Shown here in pieces: positions 1-7,007 of a DNA stretch of 9,571 bases. The stretch is from positions 1-9,571 of the forward strand of contig BNTW01000100.1 of assembly GCA_025996895.1 (NCBI GenBank). Reading direction: 5' to 3'. The stretch is from Bacteroidia bacterium. GTDB taxonomy: Bacteria > Bacteroidota > Bacteroidia > Bacteroidales > Azobacteroidaceae. Each line of letters begins with the position of its first letter. Position 1 is the first letter of the stretch. A program made the translations under genes and the position numbers. The notes under the pieces were generated by a model, which saw only the letters and a list, made by a program, of their open reading frames with translations, had not been told where the DNA came from and ran no database searches.

Positions 1-16
1 AGGCGCTAAAGATAAA

Positions 17-30
17 TGCAATGCCTTGCA
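17..30 (-). terminator. possible terminator of the leftward operon
   Basis: A perfect 5-bp stem (TGCAA/TTGCA) with a 4-nt loop is followed, read on the minus strand, by a T-rich stretch (TTTATCTTT). It lies downstream of the leftward genes. The stem is short, so this is a weak call. Confidence 0.25.
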
Positions 31-53
31 AAAGAAGAAAATTTGTGTGGCAC

Positions 54-69
54 CCGGAGAGACCTCCGG
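54..69. repeat. GC-rich hairpin downstream of the leftward operon
   Basis: CCGGAG and CTCCGG pair over a 4-nt loop. On the minus strand the stem could be lengthened by a nearby GGCA/TGCC pair (about 50-79). No clear T-run follows, so it may be a weak terminator or a 3'-end stabilising structure. Confidence 0.25.
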
Positions 70-123
70 AAAGTATGCCTTCTGAAAATCAGTCGGTTAG
101 CAGCGGTTGATACGCAATGTGGG

Positions 124-607
124 TTAACGTATTTCAAAAGTATTCATGTCTTCCGGATTAATAGCCAAACTTCTGACAACATCTCCCATATCATATCTTT
201 TTACACCTGAAGCAGTTGATTTTGTATTTTTAAGGACATACGGAAAAAGCCGCCAGGTGAAATCCTTGCGATTTTATGATCGTTTCAATTTTTACATTTT
301 TATCCGGATATACAGCTTTTGAATATTCACTTACATTTCTGTTATTGATATTACTGACCGTAGATGTTGGTTTTTCTACCGGATTATTAATTAGAGAAAT
401 ATCCTGACGAATTTCTTTGCTTTTCTCATTTATATTCACATTTTCAACATTCGTATTTTCCGGAATTAAAATGTAGATGTTTTTGTACGGCAACGCGGGT
501 AATGTTGTCTTTGCGATGATAGTCCAACTGCTCTTTGGGTCAAAAGATTGACTCTTTACTGTTTGTATTGTAAAAAGCAAAATTAAAATTAAAATTTTTG
601 CTTTCAT
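124..607 (-). pseudogene. small secreted protein of unknown function, frameshifted
   Basis: I do not recognise this family. The start at 607 gives a clear signal peptide (MKAKILILILLFTIQTVKSQ), so the product is exported. The simple frame stops at 230 after 125 codons. A second frame takes over without a gap and encodes a coding-like tail (RKDFTWRLFPYVLKN, then GVKRYDMGDVVRSLAINPED) that stops at 124-126. The whole span is 484 bp, which is 161 codons plus one base. One extra A on the coding strand in the A4 run (T4 at 272-275) explains the break, giving ATA AAT CGC after correction and a protein of about 160 residues. This is a recent inactivation, a sequencing error or, less likely, programmed slippage. 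The gene begins 7 bp after the DUF1080 stop, so it is probably the last gene of the pyr operon. Confidence 0.7.
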
Positions 608-614
608 TTTTATT

Positions 615-1361
615 CTATTTCAACTGCAACAGTTCCACCGATTTGTAATAAACTTCCGCTGCTTCGGTCTGTAACAAAATCCGTCCTTCGGAAACACTCA
701 AATCCGACGCCTGATTAACCAAATGTCCATTGACGTAGTGTTCCGATCTATTATCCCAGCAAATCACTTCGATGGTGTTCCACTCCGGATTAGGATTTTC
801 ATAATTGGCTGTGCGGATAAAGCGATTGCCACTGTCAGGAAGCCGGTTAGGCGAATCGGCCGTTACGCCTCCAATCAAAAAATAATCGCCGCAATCGTTT
901 TCCTGCACCTGACATTCAAAAGAAACCGGCCAAACAGTGTCGGTGGCGTCTTCAGAGAAATGATACAAAATGCCGCTGTCGCGCGGACTGTCCAAGCGCG
1001 GCGGATATTTCTTTTCACCCCAACGGAAAACAACTTTCAGGTAATAGTCTTTATATGAGCCGTTTGTAGCCAAATATCCCATCGGCTCGCCGGCAAAATA
1101 CAAAGTACTGTCCGTAATCAGGAATTGTTGATCCACATCATTGTCTTTACCATATTTGTCCGTATAAGTGTACCAACCGCTTAAATCCTTACCATTGAAC
1201 AAGATAAGCGGTTTATTTGAAGTATCATTTAACTTCGTGAATAATGCTTTTTCCGGATGATTTTGCAGGATCGCCGGAATTTCAACTTTTTCTTGCTTCT
1301 TTGTACAAGCGCAAAGGCTTATAAATAACATCAAACTAATTAATCTAACAAACTGTCTCAT
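615..1361 (-). CDS. DUF1080 (3-keto-disaccharide hydrolase-type) lipoprotein
   Basis: The 248-residue product starts with a lipoprotein signal (LISLMLFISLCAC), which predicts lipidation at Cys19. The remainder, from about residue 52, matches the DUF1080/PF06439 concanavalin-like fold: it opens with LILFNGKDLSGWYTY, has the central DSGILYHF stretch, and ends with EWNTIEVICW and HYVNGHLVNQ. Members in Bacteroides and relatives include 3-keto-glucoside hydrolases acting on oxidised disaccharides in the periplasm or at the surface. That activity is inferred here from the family only. It starts 19 bp after pyrD and 7 bp before the next gene, so it is probably co-transcribed with the pyr genes, although there is no obvious metabolic link. 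The length is normal for a single-domain member and the frame is intact. Confidence 0.82.
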   Translation of the reverse strand: MRQFVRLISLMLFISLCACTKKQEKVEIPAILQNHPEKALFTKLNDTSNKPLILFNGKDLSGWYTYTDKYGKDNDVDQQFLITDSTLYFAGEPMGYLATNGSYKDYYLKVVFRWGEKKYPPRLDSPRDSGILYHFSEDATDTVWPVSFECQVQENDCGDYFLIGGVTADSPNRLPDSGNRFIRTANYENPNPEWNTIEVICWDNRSEHYVNGHLVNQASDLSVSEGRILLQTEAAEVYYKSVELLQLK

Positions 1362-1380
1362 AATAATATATCTTATAAAA

Positions 1381-2292
1381 TTAAACTTCTAATCCACCAA
1401 TGAGTTCCCTTACCGATTGAAATCCGTTTTTGTCTAAATATTCGTTTATTCCCTCGACTACTTTTACCGAAACAGTCGGGTCAACAAAGTTGTAAGTCCC
1501 TATCTGTATGGCAGTTGCACCTGCTAATATAAACTCGATTGCATCTTTCCAATTAGATATTCCGCCCAGTCCGATAATCGGAATTTTGATTGCTTTGTAG
1601 GTTTGATAAACCATGCGCAACGCCACCGGTTTAACGCAGGGACCGGATAATCCGCCCGTAACGGTCGATAAAACCGGTTTCCGACGTTCGATGTCAATGG
1701 CCATACCCATTAACGTATTGATTAAGGAAACCGCGTCTGCTCCCTCTGCTTCAGCTGTTTTGGCAATTTCCGTGATGTCTGTTACATTCGGCGACAACTT
1801 CACAATCAAGGTTTTATGATAGACTTTGCGAACGGCTTTTATCACTTCCGAAGCACCCGCACAATTTGTGCCGAAAGCCATTCCACCCTGCTTAACGTTG
1901 GGGCAGGAAATATTTAATTCAATCGCCGGTATTTTGTCTAATTCGTTGATTTTCTCGGCACAAGCGGCATAATCTTCCACCGTCGAGCCACTGACATTCA
2001 CCATCATACAGGTATCAATATCCTTTATTTTAGGATAAATAGCTGATATAAAATAATTTACACCTTTATTTTGAAGTCCTACTGCATTCAACATTCCCGA
2101 AGGCGTTTCGGCCATGCGCGGATAGTCGTTTCCTTCGCGCGGGTGCAGCGTTGTTCCTTTGACGAAAATTCCGCCAATTCGGGACAAATCCATAAAATCG
2201 GCATATTCAATTCCATAACCAAATGTACCAGAAGCAGTTAGCACCGGATTTTTAAGTTTTAATTCACCTATATTTACACTCAAATCGGCCAT
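1381..2292 (-). CDS. pyrD: dihydroorotate dehydrogenase B, catalytic subunit
   Basis: This 303-residue cytosolic FMN enzyme oxidises dihydroorotate to orotate in de novo pyrimidine synthesis. It is class 1B, which works in a heterotetramer with PyrK and passes electrons to NAD+. Visible signatures are [13 protein letters not shown] near the N-terminus, NVSGS at 99-103, ELNISCPN at 125-132 with the expected catalytic base Cys130, KLSPN at 165-169 and the FMN phosphate loop GLGGIS at 241-246. The presence of Cys at the base position (not Ser) and the adjacent pyrK both fit class 1B. The length is typical. The ATG overlaps the pyrK end by 13 bp, which suggests translational coupling and fixes the start well. 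Confidence 0.96.
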   Translation of the reverse strand: MADLSVNIGELKLKNPVLTASGTFGYGIEYADFMDLSRIGGIFVKGTTLHPREGNDYPRMAETPSGMLNAVGLQNKGVNYFISAIYPKIKDIDTCMMVNVSGSTVEDYAACAEKINELDKIPAIELNISCPNVKQGGMAFGTNCAGASEVIKAVRKVYHKTLIVKLSPNVTDITEIAKTAEAEGADAVSLINTLMGMAIDIERRKPVLSTVTGGLSGPCVKPVALRMVYQTYKAIKIPIIGLGGISNWKDAIEFILAGATAIQIGTYNFVDPTVSVKVVEGINEYLDKNGFQSVRELIGGLEV

Positions 2293-3059
2293 GTCAATTC
2301 ATTTATATTAAATACCGGGCCTTCCATACAGACACAGGTATTTCCTTTTTTCGTTTTTTCCACGCAACACAAGCACGCCCCGATACCGCAAGCCATCGTG
2401 TTTTCGAGCGAAACTTCACAAGAAACAGTGTGTTCTTTAGCAAATTTAGCCACAGCCATCATCATCGGTTTAGGTCCGCAGGAATAGATAAAATCAAATT
2501 TCTTATTCTGCAAAACGGAATGATTAGTTACAAAACCTTTTTCGCCCGCCTGTCCGTTTTCGGTTGTGATATGGACTTCGCCGTATTTGCTAAATTCCTC
2601 TAACTGAAGCAAATCGTTTTCCGTTCGCGCACCCAGCAGAAAAGCCGGTTTATTATAGCCTCGCTCTTTCAGATATGCACCCAAATACAGCAAGGGAGCA
2701 ACACCTACGCCGCCGCCAATCAACAGCAAAGAGGTATTTTTATCCGCCGGAAGGGTGAATGAATTGCCCAGCGGATAAATCAAATTCAACTTTTCGCCCG
2801 CTTCGATTGTTGCTAATTGGCGCGTTCCGTCGCCCACTTGTTGAATTAACAGCCAAAGTTCGCCCGCTTTCCTATCCACAAAATGCACAGAAATCGGCCG
2901 GCGCAGGAAAGTAGTTGGCGAATGCTCGATTTTCACCTGAACAAACTGTCCCGGAAGAATTTCGGGAAGCTGTTTATGCAACGTCAATTTCAATAAAAAA
3001 TACGAATTATTTAATGAAATATTTTCTTTCACCAGCCAATCGGCCATCTGTTTTTTCAT
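2280..3059 (-). CDS. pyrK: dihydroorotate dehydrogenase B, electron-transfer subunit
   Basis: This 259-residue iron-sulfur flavoprotein partners PyrD and moves electrons from its FMN through a [2Fe-2S] cluster and FAD to NAD+. A ferredoxin-reductase-like fold is evident: the FAD-binding motif LRRPIS is at 52-57, a nucleotide-binding glycine loop ([10 protein letters not shown]) at 114-123, and CGPKPMM at 194-200. The C-terminal cluster region has Cys224, Cys229, Cys232 and, 12 residues on, Cys244, followed by MEGPVF; this is the usual C-x4-C-x2-C-xn-C arrangement. Extra Cys231 and Cys242 flank it. The start at 3059 lies 4 codons before another ATG, and either is possible. It is the first gene of the operon, about 35 bp downstream of the expected transcription start. 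Confidence 0.95.
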   Translation of the reverse strand: MKKQMADWLVKENISLNNSYFLLKLTLHKQLPEILPGQFVQVKIEHSPTTFLRRPISVHFVDRKAGELWLLIQQVGDGTRQLATIEAGEKLNLIYPLGNSFTLPADKNTSLLLIGGGVGVAPLLYLGAYLKERGYNKPAFLLGARTENDLLQLEEFSKYGEVHITTENGQAGEKGFVTNHSVLQNKKFDFIYSCGPKPMMMAVAKFAKEHTVSCEVSLENTMACGIGACLCCVEKTKKGNTCVCMEGPVFNINELTWPI

Positions 3060-3100
3060 TTGTTGCTGTTTTCTTTTTATATATTCATTAAAAAATTGTA

Positions 3101-3131
3101 CAAATATACTACTCTATTTTAATAACTCAAA
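3101..3131 (-). promoter_or_regulatory. promoter of the pyrK-pyrD operon
   Basis: On the minus strand there is a -33 TTTG (3131-3128), a 19-bp spacer and a -7 element TATATTTG (3108-3101). This matches the Bacteroidota primary-sigma consensus TTTG/TAnnTTTG. It sits about 42 bp upstream of the pyrK ATG, which predicts a short A-rich leader. Confidence 0.75.
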
Positions 3132-3152
3132 GTAATTAGTCCGACACAATAA

Positions 3153-3650
3153 CTATTTATCCGGCGAAAAACTTTCAAAAGTATTATCCGAGAAGAAAAC
3201 AATTATTTTCTCCGTTTTGCGAGAAGTATTTATTTGCGGTATAACCTCTTGAATAACAGGATTTTTAGGTGCATTTTCGGTCTTTTCAACCTTGATTTCC
3301 TTTACGTATTCGGTCGAAGGTGCATCTCTGACCGCATTTATGGAATTCTCGTCGAACAAATCCGGCGCAAGCGACATTTTATCGCTCTTATACATCGGTA
3401 AAGTTCCCAACAGCAGCCAAGCCGGATTAATATTTTTATAAGTATTCAGAATTTGTTGGGTAACAGCCAAAGAGGGTGGCGGAAAATATTTTACTCCTTT
3501 AGCATCCGTTCGTCCATTCAGGATATTGGAAATAGTTGCCCGGTCGATGTTAATCGTATCGGCAAAAGAAGAAGGTGTGCAACCTTCCTTTTCCATAATT
3601 TCTTTTATTCGCCGGTTTTCAGCGGGAAAATTTAGTTCGTCCATACTCAT
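3153..3650 (-). CDS. XRE-family helix-turn-helix transcriptional regulator
   Basis: This 165-residue protein has an N-terminal Cro/CI-type helix-turn-helix at about residues 12-48 (NRRIKEIMEKEG, then SFADTINIDRATISNILNGR). It is followed by a segment common in Bacteroidales members of this group (NPAWLLLGTLPMYK, about 75-88). A low-complexity polar linker leads to a short conserved-looking C-terminal strand motif (KIIVFFSDNTFESFSP). There is no peptidase S24 domain, so it is not a self-cleaving LexA/CI repressor. It has its own promoter at 3686-3717, and the DNA upstream carries a dense array of a 12-bp motif that is a plausible operator, including one copy on its own -7 element. It is divergent from the plus-strand locus and is the best candidate for that locus's regulator. 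MDEL at the third codon is an alternative start. Confidence 0.85.
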   Translation of the reverse strand: MSMDELNFPAENRRIKEIMEKEGCTPSSFADTINIDRATISNILNGRTDAKGVKYFPPPSLAVTQQILNTYKNINPAWLLLGTLPMYKSDKMSLAPDLFDENSINAVRDAPSTEYVKEIKVEKTENAPKNPVIQEVIPQINTSRKTEKIIVFFSDNTFESFSPDK

Positions 3651-3685
3651 TTTGTTTATTACAACCGTAAATAATGTATCAGGTA

Positions 3686-3717
3686 CAAATGTAATATAAA
3701 ATATTTACTTATGCAAA
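3686..3717 (-). promoter_or_regulatory. promoter of the XRE regulator, overlapping a motif copy
   Basis: On the minus strand there is a -33 TTTG (3717-3714), a 20-bp spacer and a -7 TACATTTG (3693-3686), matching the Bacteroidota consensus. The -7 element lies inside the first copy of the repeated ACAAATGTAAAT-like motif. A protein bound to the motif would therefore cover the regulator's own promoter. The ATG is about 36 bp downstream. Confidence 0.65.
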
Positions 3718-3896
3718 TTACAAATGACTATTTATATACAAACAAATGTAAATCACTCTAATTACTAATAGAACTATGCAAATGTAAATCGGAAAATAGA
3801 AAGATATAAACAACTTTCGATTATATATATAAAATACTGATTATCAATACTTAATAAATAATTATATTCTAAATATAAACGATTTACATCTGTATT

Positions 3897-4059
3897 TGAC
3901 AATATCCGGCCTCTATTTTAATCTTTTGATTTAAAATATAATGCTATTTATCAGGTTTTTAATAGATTATATGATTAATAATATAATAAACTATAGCTAA
4001 AAGAATACTATTTTCAAATGTAACTCCCCTACCCGATTATTCATTTAAATACTTCATAA
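3897..4059. other. AT-rich gene-free DNA inside the motif region
   Basis: Apart from the single copy at 4014-4024, I see no motif, gene, tRNA or clear hairpin in this stretch. It is simple AT-rich spacer between the two halves of the motif array. Confidence 0.4.
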
Positions 4060-4207
4060 ATTTACATTTGTTTTGTCTGAATTGCTGCATTACACTTGTA
4101 GTTTATGGTTTTCATTGTAAATGTGATTTACATTTGTATGATAATTGATAACAATAAAATAACAATAAGATAACATTTAAATAACCTACTTTCTTGTTTT
4201 TGCTTTC

Positions 4208-4215
4208 TACTTTTG
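4208..4215 (+). promoter_or_regulatory. putative promoter core for the rightward locus
   Basis: TACTTTTG followed by CA matches the Bacteroidota -7 element TAnnTTTG. It lies about 70 bp beyond the last motif copy and about 281 bp before the ATG at 4497. I do not see a good -33 TTTG at 19-21 bp upstream, so it may need an activator, and the motif array could supply the binding sites. The exact TACATTTG at 4129-4136 is an alternative. Confidence 0.45.
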
Positions 4216-4287
4216 CATTTAAAACAAACAAAATTATGAGCAAAACAAATTAAACAATTAAATATATAGCTTATGATATAAAAAACA

Positions 4288-4430
4288 GCGTAAGTTATAC
4301 GCATATTTCAGTAGAGAAAAGAGACGTTAATCGTTATTCTCGCACCTAAAATTTCCACAAATTTGTTGGTGTGATCGTGGAAAACCTTAGGCATGAAAAA
4401 AAAATGTCCGCGCTTTTCTTTTATGCGTAT
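4288..4430 (+). ncRNA. structured 5' leader RNA (candidate cis-regulatory element)
   Basis: A perfect 9-bp long-range helix (4297-4305 with 4422-4430, ATACGCATA/TATGCGTAT) closes an element of about 134 nt. Inside it, 4345-4349 pairs with 4387-4391 (CCTAA/TTAGG) and 4352-4358 with 4377-4383 (TTTCCAC/GTGGAAA), forming a long hairpin with a small internal loop. A smaller stem pairs GAGAA at 4314-4318 with TTCTC at 4337-4341. A local hairpin (GCGTA 4288-4292 with TACGC 4298-4302) competes with the long helix. CGCACC (4341-4346) can pair with GGTGTG (4368-4373), which crosses the main hairpin and implies a pseudoknot or a switch. I cannot match this to a known riboswitch class. It could also be an independent small RNA. 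Confidence 0.5.
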
Positions 4431-4444
4431 CCTCAATATAAATT

Positions 4445-4493
4445 GACTATAGGACAACCAAATTAAAATTAAACATTAACTAAAAAAATAGTC
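4445..4493 (+). promoter_or_regulatory. possible hairpin enclosing the ribosome-binding region
   Basis: GACTAT (4445-4450) can pair with ATAGTC (4488-4493), which ends 3 bases before the ATG at 4497. The loop would enclose the A-rich tract that usually serves translation initiation in Bacteroidota. The stem is only 6 bp, so this is tentative. Confidence 0.25.
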
Positions 4494-4496
4494 TAA

Positions 4497-5921
4497 ATGA
4501 ACAGAAAAAAACAATTTTATTTTCTTACATTTGCATTGTTAGGTTTATTGTCGTTGTTTTTATACTCGTGTTTGAACGATGAAATGAACTCAAAAAATGA
4601 AGAGAATGTGGATGATGCGGCTCGCCTGCAAGAAATACGCGAAGCGCGGGAGTTCTTTGAAAATCATGTGGCAAGCATTCCGCCGAACGCCGACCCGCAA
4701 GGTATTTACCCCGGTAACTTTGCTACGGATTGGGATAATGCAACTTACATCGTGAATACTGACGACAGTATTATAAGCCTGAATGCCTGCATTATTCCCG
4801 AATATTATTATGAGGGTGATTTGGCAAAAGACTACACTCAAACGCCCGAAACGGACGATGATTGGTATCATACAGCTATTAGCCAGAAGATTGTATCGCT
4901 GAAAGATATGCGTACAGGTGCACGCTGTTGTTATATTCTTACGTTGATACCTGATGCAAGTTGTGCGACCAAAAGCCGTGCCGAGATTGACTGGCTGTTT
5001 AATAATGGCGACAATCAGGGAAATCAGTTTAGCGGTTTGGCGATTTATTCAACTGTTGAAGAAAATCGTACATTGGTGGTAGATAGATATGGACAACATT
5101 TTGCTCGTGCTTCGGTATTTGGTAAAAGTACGGAAAATGAATATGCCTCGCTTATCGGAGCAGCCAAATACACGCAATTTAAACTACTAAGAACGAAGTA
5201 TGAATTGGACGAGGTGGTAGTTACCGCTCCATATCCTGGTGGTTCTACGATTATTATTGTTAACACCAGACCCGGTACAACACCAAACATTCCATCGGAT
5301 AATTCCAATTATCCACCCACAGGAGGAAGTGGCGGGGGAGGTGGTAATAGTGGTGGTAACAGCGGTGGTAACAATACCAATGGAAATTCAAGCATATTAC
5401 CCAATAAGTCTGTAACTTATGCTCCTTCACGATTTGAGGATACCGGAGGATATATTAAAGGAACATGTAATTGTATGTGTATGGCTCAGAAAATAATGAA
5501 GCAAATTCTTGGTAACAATGCTAATATAGGATCATCAGCCAATGTAAAGCAATTATGGAAAGAGATGAATGGTGTTTTGACGAAAGTAGGTGATGCAAAA
5601 GATATTTTCAATACACTGAATGATCACCTTAGTTCAAATCACCCCATAATAGTGGGAGTGGATCATACAGCTAACAAACATCCCGGAAATTCAGACAAAA
5701 CTACTGACCATTTTATTGTGATCACAGGAAGAGGATATGATTCATCTACGGAGCAATATTATTATAATTATGTGGAAACAGGACGGACAGAAGGAAAAGG
5801 AATAGAAGCAACTTCCAGTAGCAATCGTTTGTATTACAATTCCTCAGCTGGTACATTTATAGACAGTAATACCTATAATAAAAAAGAATATAGATTGACC
5901 CAAATTAGACCTAATCTATAA
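4497..5921 (+). CDS. modular lipoprotein with papain-like C-terminal cysteine-peptidase domain
   Basis: This 474-residue exported protein has a signal ending in LFLYSC, with lipidation expected at Cys25. Residues about 40-235 form a domain I do not recognise. Next come a DEVVVTAPYPGG stretch (about 238-249), of a kind often seen before variable regions in Bacteroidota secreted proteins, and a Gly/Ser/Asn-rich linker at about 275-298. The C-terminal domain (about 305-474) looks like a papain-like/C39-type fold. It has GTCNCMCMAQKI at 322-333 (candidate nucleophiles Cys324, Cys326 and Cys328), HPIIVGVDH at 382-390, and TDHFIVITGRGYD at 403-415 with likely catalytic His405. YNYVETG follows. The C-terminal third appears more AT-rich than the N-terminal half, which suggests a domain swap. 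It could be a protease, an amidase or a toxin tip; the activity is inferred. Confidence 0.75.
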   Translation: MNRKKQFYFLTFALLGLLSLFLYSCLNDEMNSKNEENVDDAARLQEIREAREFFENHVASIPPNADPQGIYPGNFATDWDNATYIVNTDDSIISLNACIIPEYYYEGDLAKDYTQTPETDDDWYHTAISQKIVSLKDMRTGARCCYILTLIPDASCATKSRAEIDWLFNNGDNQGNQFSGLAIYSTVEENRTLVVDRYGQHFARASVFGKSTENEYASLIGAAKYTQFKLLRTKYELDEVVVTAPYPGGSTIIIVNTRPGTTPNIPSDNSNYPPTGGSGGGGGNSGGNSGGNNTNGNSSILPNKSVTYAPSRFEDTGGYIKGTCNCMCMAQKIMKQILGNNANIGSSANVKQLWKEMNGVLTKVGDAKDIFNTLNDHLSSNHPIIVGVDHTANKHPGNSDKTTDHFIVITGRGYDSSTEQYYYNYVETGRTEGKGIEATSSSNRLYYNSSAGTFIDSNTYNKKEYRLTQIRPNL

Positions 5922-5987
5922 TTATTATAATAGATTTATATATTGAAATTTAATTACTTATAAATTAACACATTTAATAAATATTTT

Positions 5988-6683
5988 ATGAACAAAAAAA
6001 ATATTATATTTGCTTTTTTGGCATTTTTTTCAATATTGTGTTTTTCACAAAATTCTGAAGTTCAACCCGAAGCATTGACAATTGGCGAAGCAATTAATAA
6101 AATGCCTGTAACAGCAACGCCTTTTAATGCTACTAAGAGTGGAAGTAATGCGAGATTTACTCAAAGTAATACTTATGGTATTTATAGATATACTGCTATA
6201 CCGGATAAATTGTATGACAACGTACAGCTCACTCAGTATACAAATGCAGATGATCCGGAACTTTGGGGAACAACCTTTAGAAAATTTTCTATATTGAATA
6301 GTACTAACGTTTTGCTTGTGGTTTCATTCGGAGGGGCAACGGATTGGCGAACCGATGTAATGTGTGTGGTTAATCCATCTGGACAGATTTTGAGTACATT
6401 GGAAGTCGTTATTTGCGTGGCTGATATATATGTCAAACAATTTCGTATTACTGCGCAGAATCAAATTATAGTTACCTCTATTAAACCTACATCTACAACG
6501 TCTATTCCATTTGCAACATTAAAAAATTTTTATGGTTATCGGCAAGATATTGCCTATTCCATTAATGCGCAAGGGCAGTTTATTCAAGGTTCGGTGCAAA
6601 CATACAAATCAAAGACATATACCCGTTCTTATTTATGGGACGAGGATATTAATCTTTGGGAAGGAGGAGAAACGTTGCAATAA
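5988..6683 (+). CDS. secreted protein of unknown function, possible partner of the upstream lipoprotein
   Basis: I do not recognise this 231-residue protein. It has a clear signal peptide (MNKKNIIFAFLAFFSILCFSQ) without a lipobox, so it is probably periplasmic or secreted. The mature part looks beta-rich, with many Thr, Asn and aromatic residues and no catalytic motif that I can see. It ends in WDEDINLWEGGETLQ. It starts 66 bp after the papain-like lipoprotein gene, on the same strand and with no visible terminator between, so co-transcription is likely. In protease/inhibitor and effector/immunity pairs the small exported protein directly downstream is often the neutralising partner, and that is one hypothesis here. 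The gene is AT-rich like the C-terminal part of its neighbour. Confidence 0.65.
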   Translation: MNKKNIIFAFLAFFSILCFSQNSEVQPEALTIGEAINKMPVTATPFNATKSGSNARFTQSNTYGIYRYTAIPDKLYDNVQLTQYTNADDPELWGTTFRKFSILNSTNVLLVVSFGGATDWRTDVMCVVNPSGQILSTLEVVICVADIYVKQFRITAQNQIIVTSIKPTSTTSIPFATLKNFYGYRQDIAYSINAQGQFIQGSVQTYKSKTYTRSYLWDEDINLWEGGETLQ

Positions 6684-6706
6684 TTAATAGTAGAATACGT
6701 GTTTTA

Positions 6707-6740
6707 TCGTCCGACAGGATATAATCATTCTGCCGGACGA
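6707..6740 (+). repeat. intergenic hairpin, copy 1 of 2
   Basis: TCGTCCG and CGGACGA pair (7 bp), followed by an A-C mismatch and a further 3-bp CAG/CTG helix over a 12-nt loop (GATATAATCATT). The copy, with flanking bases to about 6756, matches 8042-8091. The last stem pair is G-C here and A-T in copy 2, a compensatory change. No T-run follows, so it is not a standard terminator. Confidence 0.8.
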
Positions 6741-6757
6741 TAATTCGATTATTCAGA

Positions 6758-7007
6758 TGTAACAAAAAATGCACCCGCCAAATGATAGCGATATAAAGCG
6801 GTAAAATCAACATACGCCCTATCCATCAGTCAGAATAAAAGTCGGAATACTGCCACGTAAATCAATAAGCGTGTGCATTTTAACAGCACCGCGAGAATAT
6901 TTTCCTTCTGCCCAAACAAGCAGATTGATACTGCACGATATACTCGTTGAATCTAACGCAAATATTTCATTATCAAGATTACGGAACCTGATATTAAGGT
7001 AGTACAT
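6758..7007 (-). pseudogene. IS4-family transposase remnant, internally deleted
   Basis: Two out-of-frame pieces of one DDE transposase remain. The upstream piece (about 7007-6822) reads LDNEIFALDSTSI, then LVWAEGKYSRGAVKMHTL and DLRGSIPTFILTDG; ALDST carries the first catalytic Asp. The second piece (6826-6758) reads MDRAYVDFTALYRYHLAGAFFVT, with the second Asp in MDRAY, and stops at once in the repeat. In the IS4 family roughly 18-20 residues normally lie between TDG and MDRAY, so that segment is deleted; the junction has an ATGGA microhomology. Most of the N-terminus, and the C-terminal part with the catalytic Glu, are missing. No terminal inverted repeats are visible. The element is dead. 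One frame has a 62-codon ORF (6819-7007), which should not be annotated as an intact gene. Confidence 0.8.

Larger units (their letters stand above)
3684..4138. repeat. dispersed array of an ACAAATGTAAAT-like motif (probable operators)
   Basis: Copies seen on the plus strand as ACAAATGTAAAT-like: 3684-3695, 3719-3728 (degenerate), 3742-3753 (exact), 3778-3789 (one mismatch) and 4014-4024. Copies seen as the complement ATTTACATTTGT: 3882-3893 (one mismatch), 4060-4071 (exact), 4089-4100 (degenerate) and 4126-4137 (exact). Plus-oriented copies cluster near the regulator and complement copies towards the rightward genes. At 4116-4132 there is a perfect 7-3-7 inverted repeat, TGTAAAT-GTG-ATTTACA. 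Spacing is irregular, so this is not a CRISPR. The motif contains the Bacteroidota -7 sequence TACATTTG, so some copies may be promoters rather than, or as well as, operators. Confidence 0.7.

Noticed and set aside
16..210. 64-codon plus-strand ORF
   Set aside because: It overlaps the true continuation (to 124) of the frameshifted minus-strand gene, has atypical composition and no supporting start signal.
3684..4138. CRISPR array or plasmid-type iterons
   Set aside because: The motif copies are too short, irregularly spaced and in both orientations for a CRISPR. No replication initiator gene is present, so iterons are unlikely.
4590..5308. Minus-strand ORFs inside the lipoprotein gene
   Set aside because: They are shadows of a well-supported plus-strand coding region with signal peptide and domain motifs.
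6819..7007. Intact 62-codon minus-strand gene
   Set aside because: It is one fragment of a broken IS4-type transposase. The missing parts and the second out-of-frame piece show it is not a functional gene.
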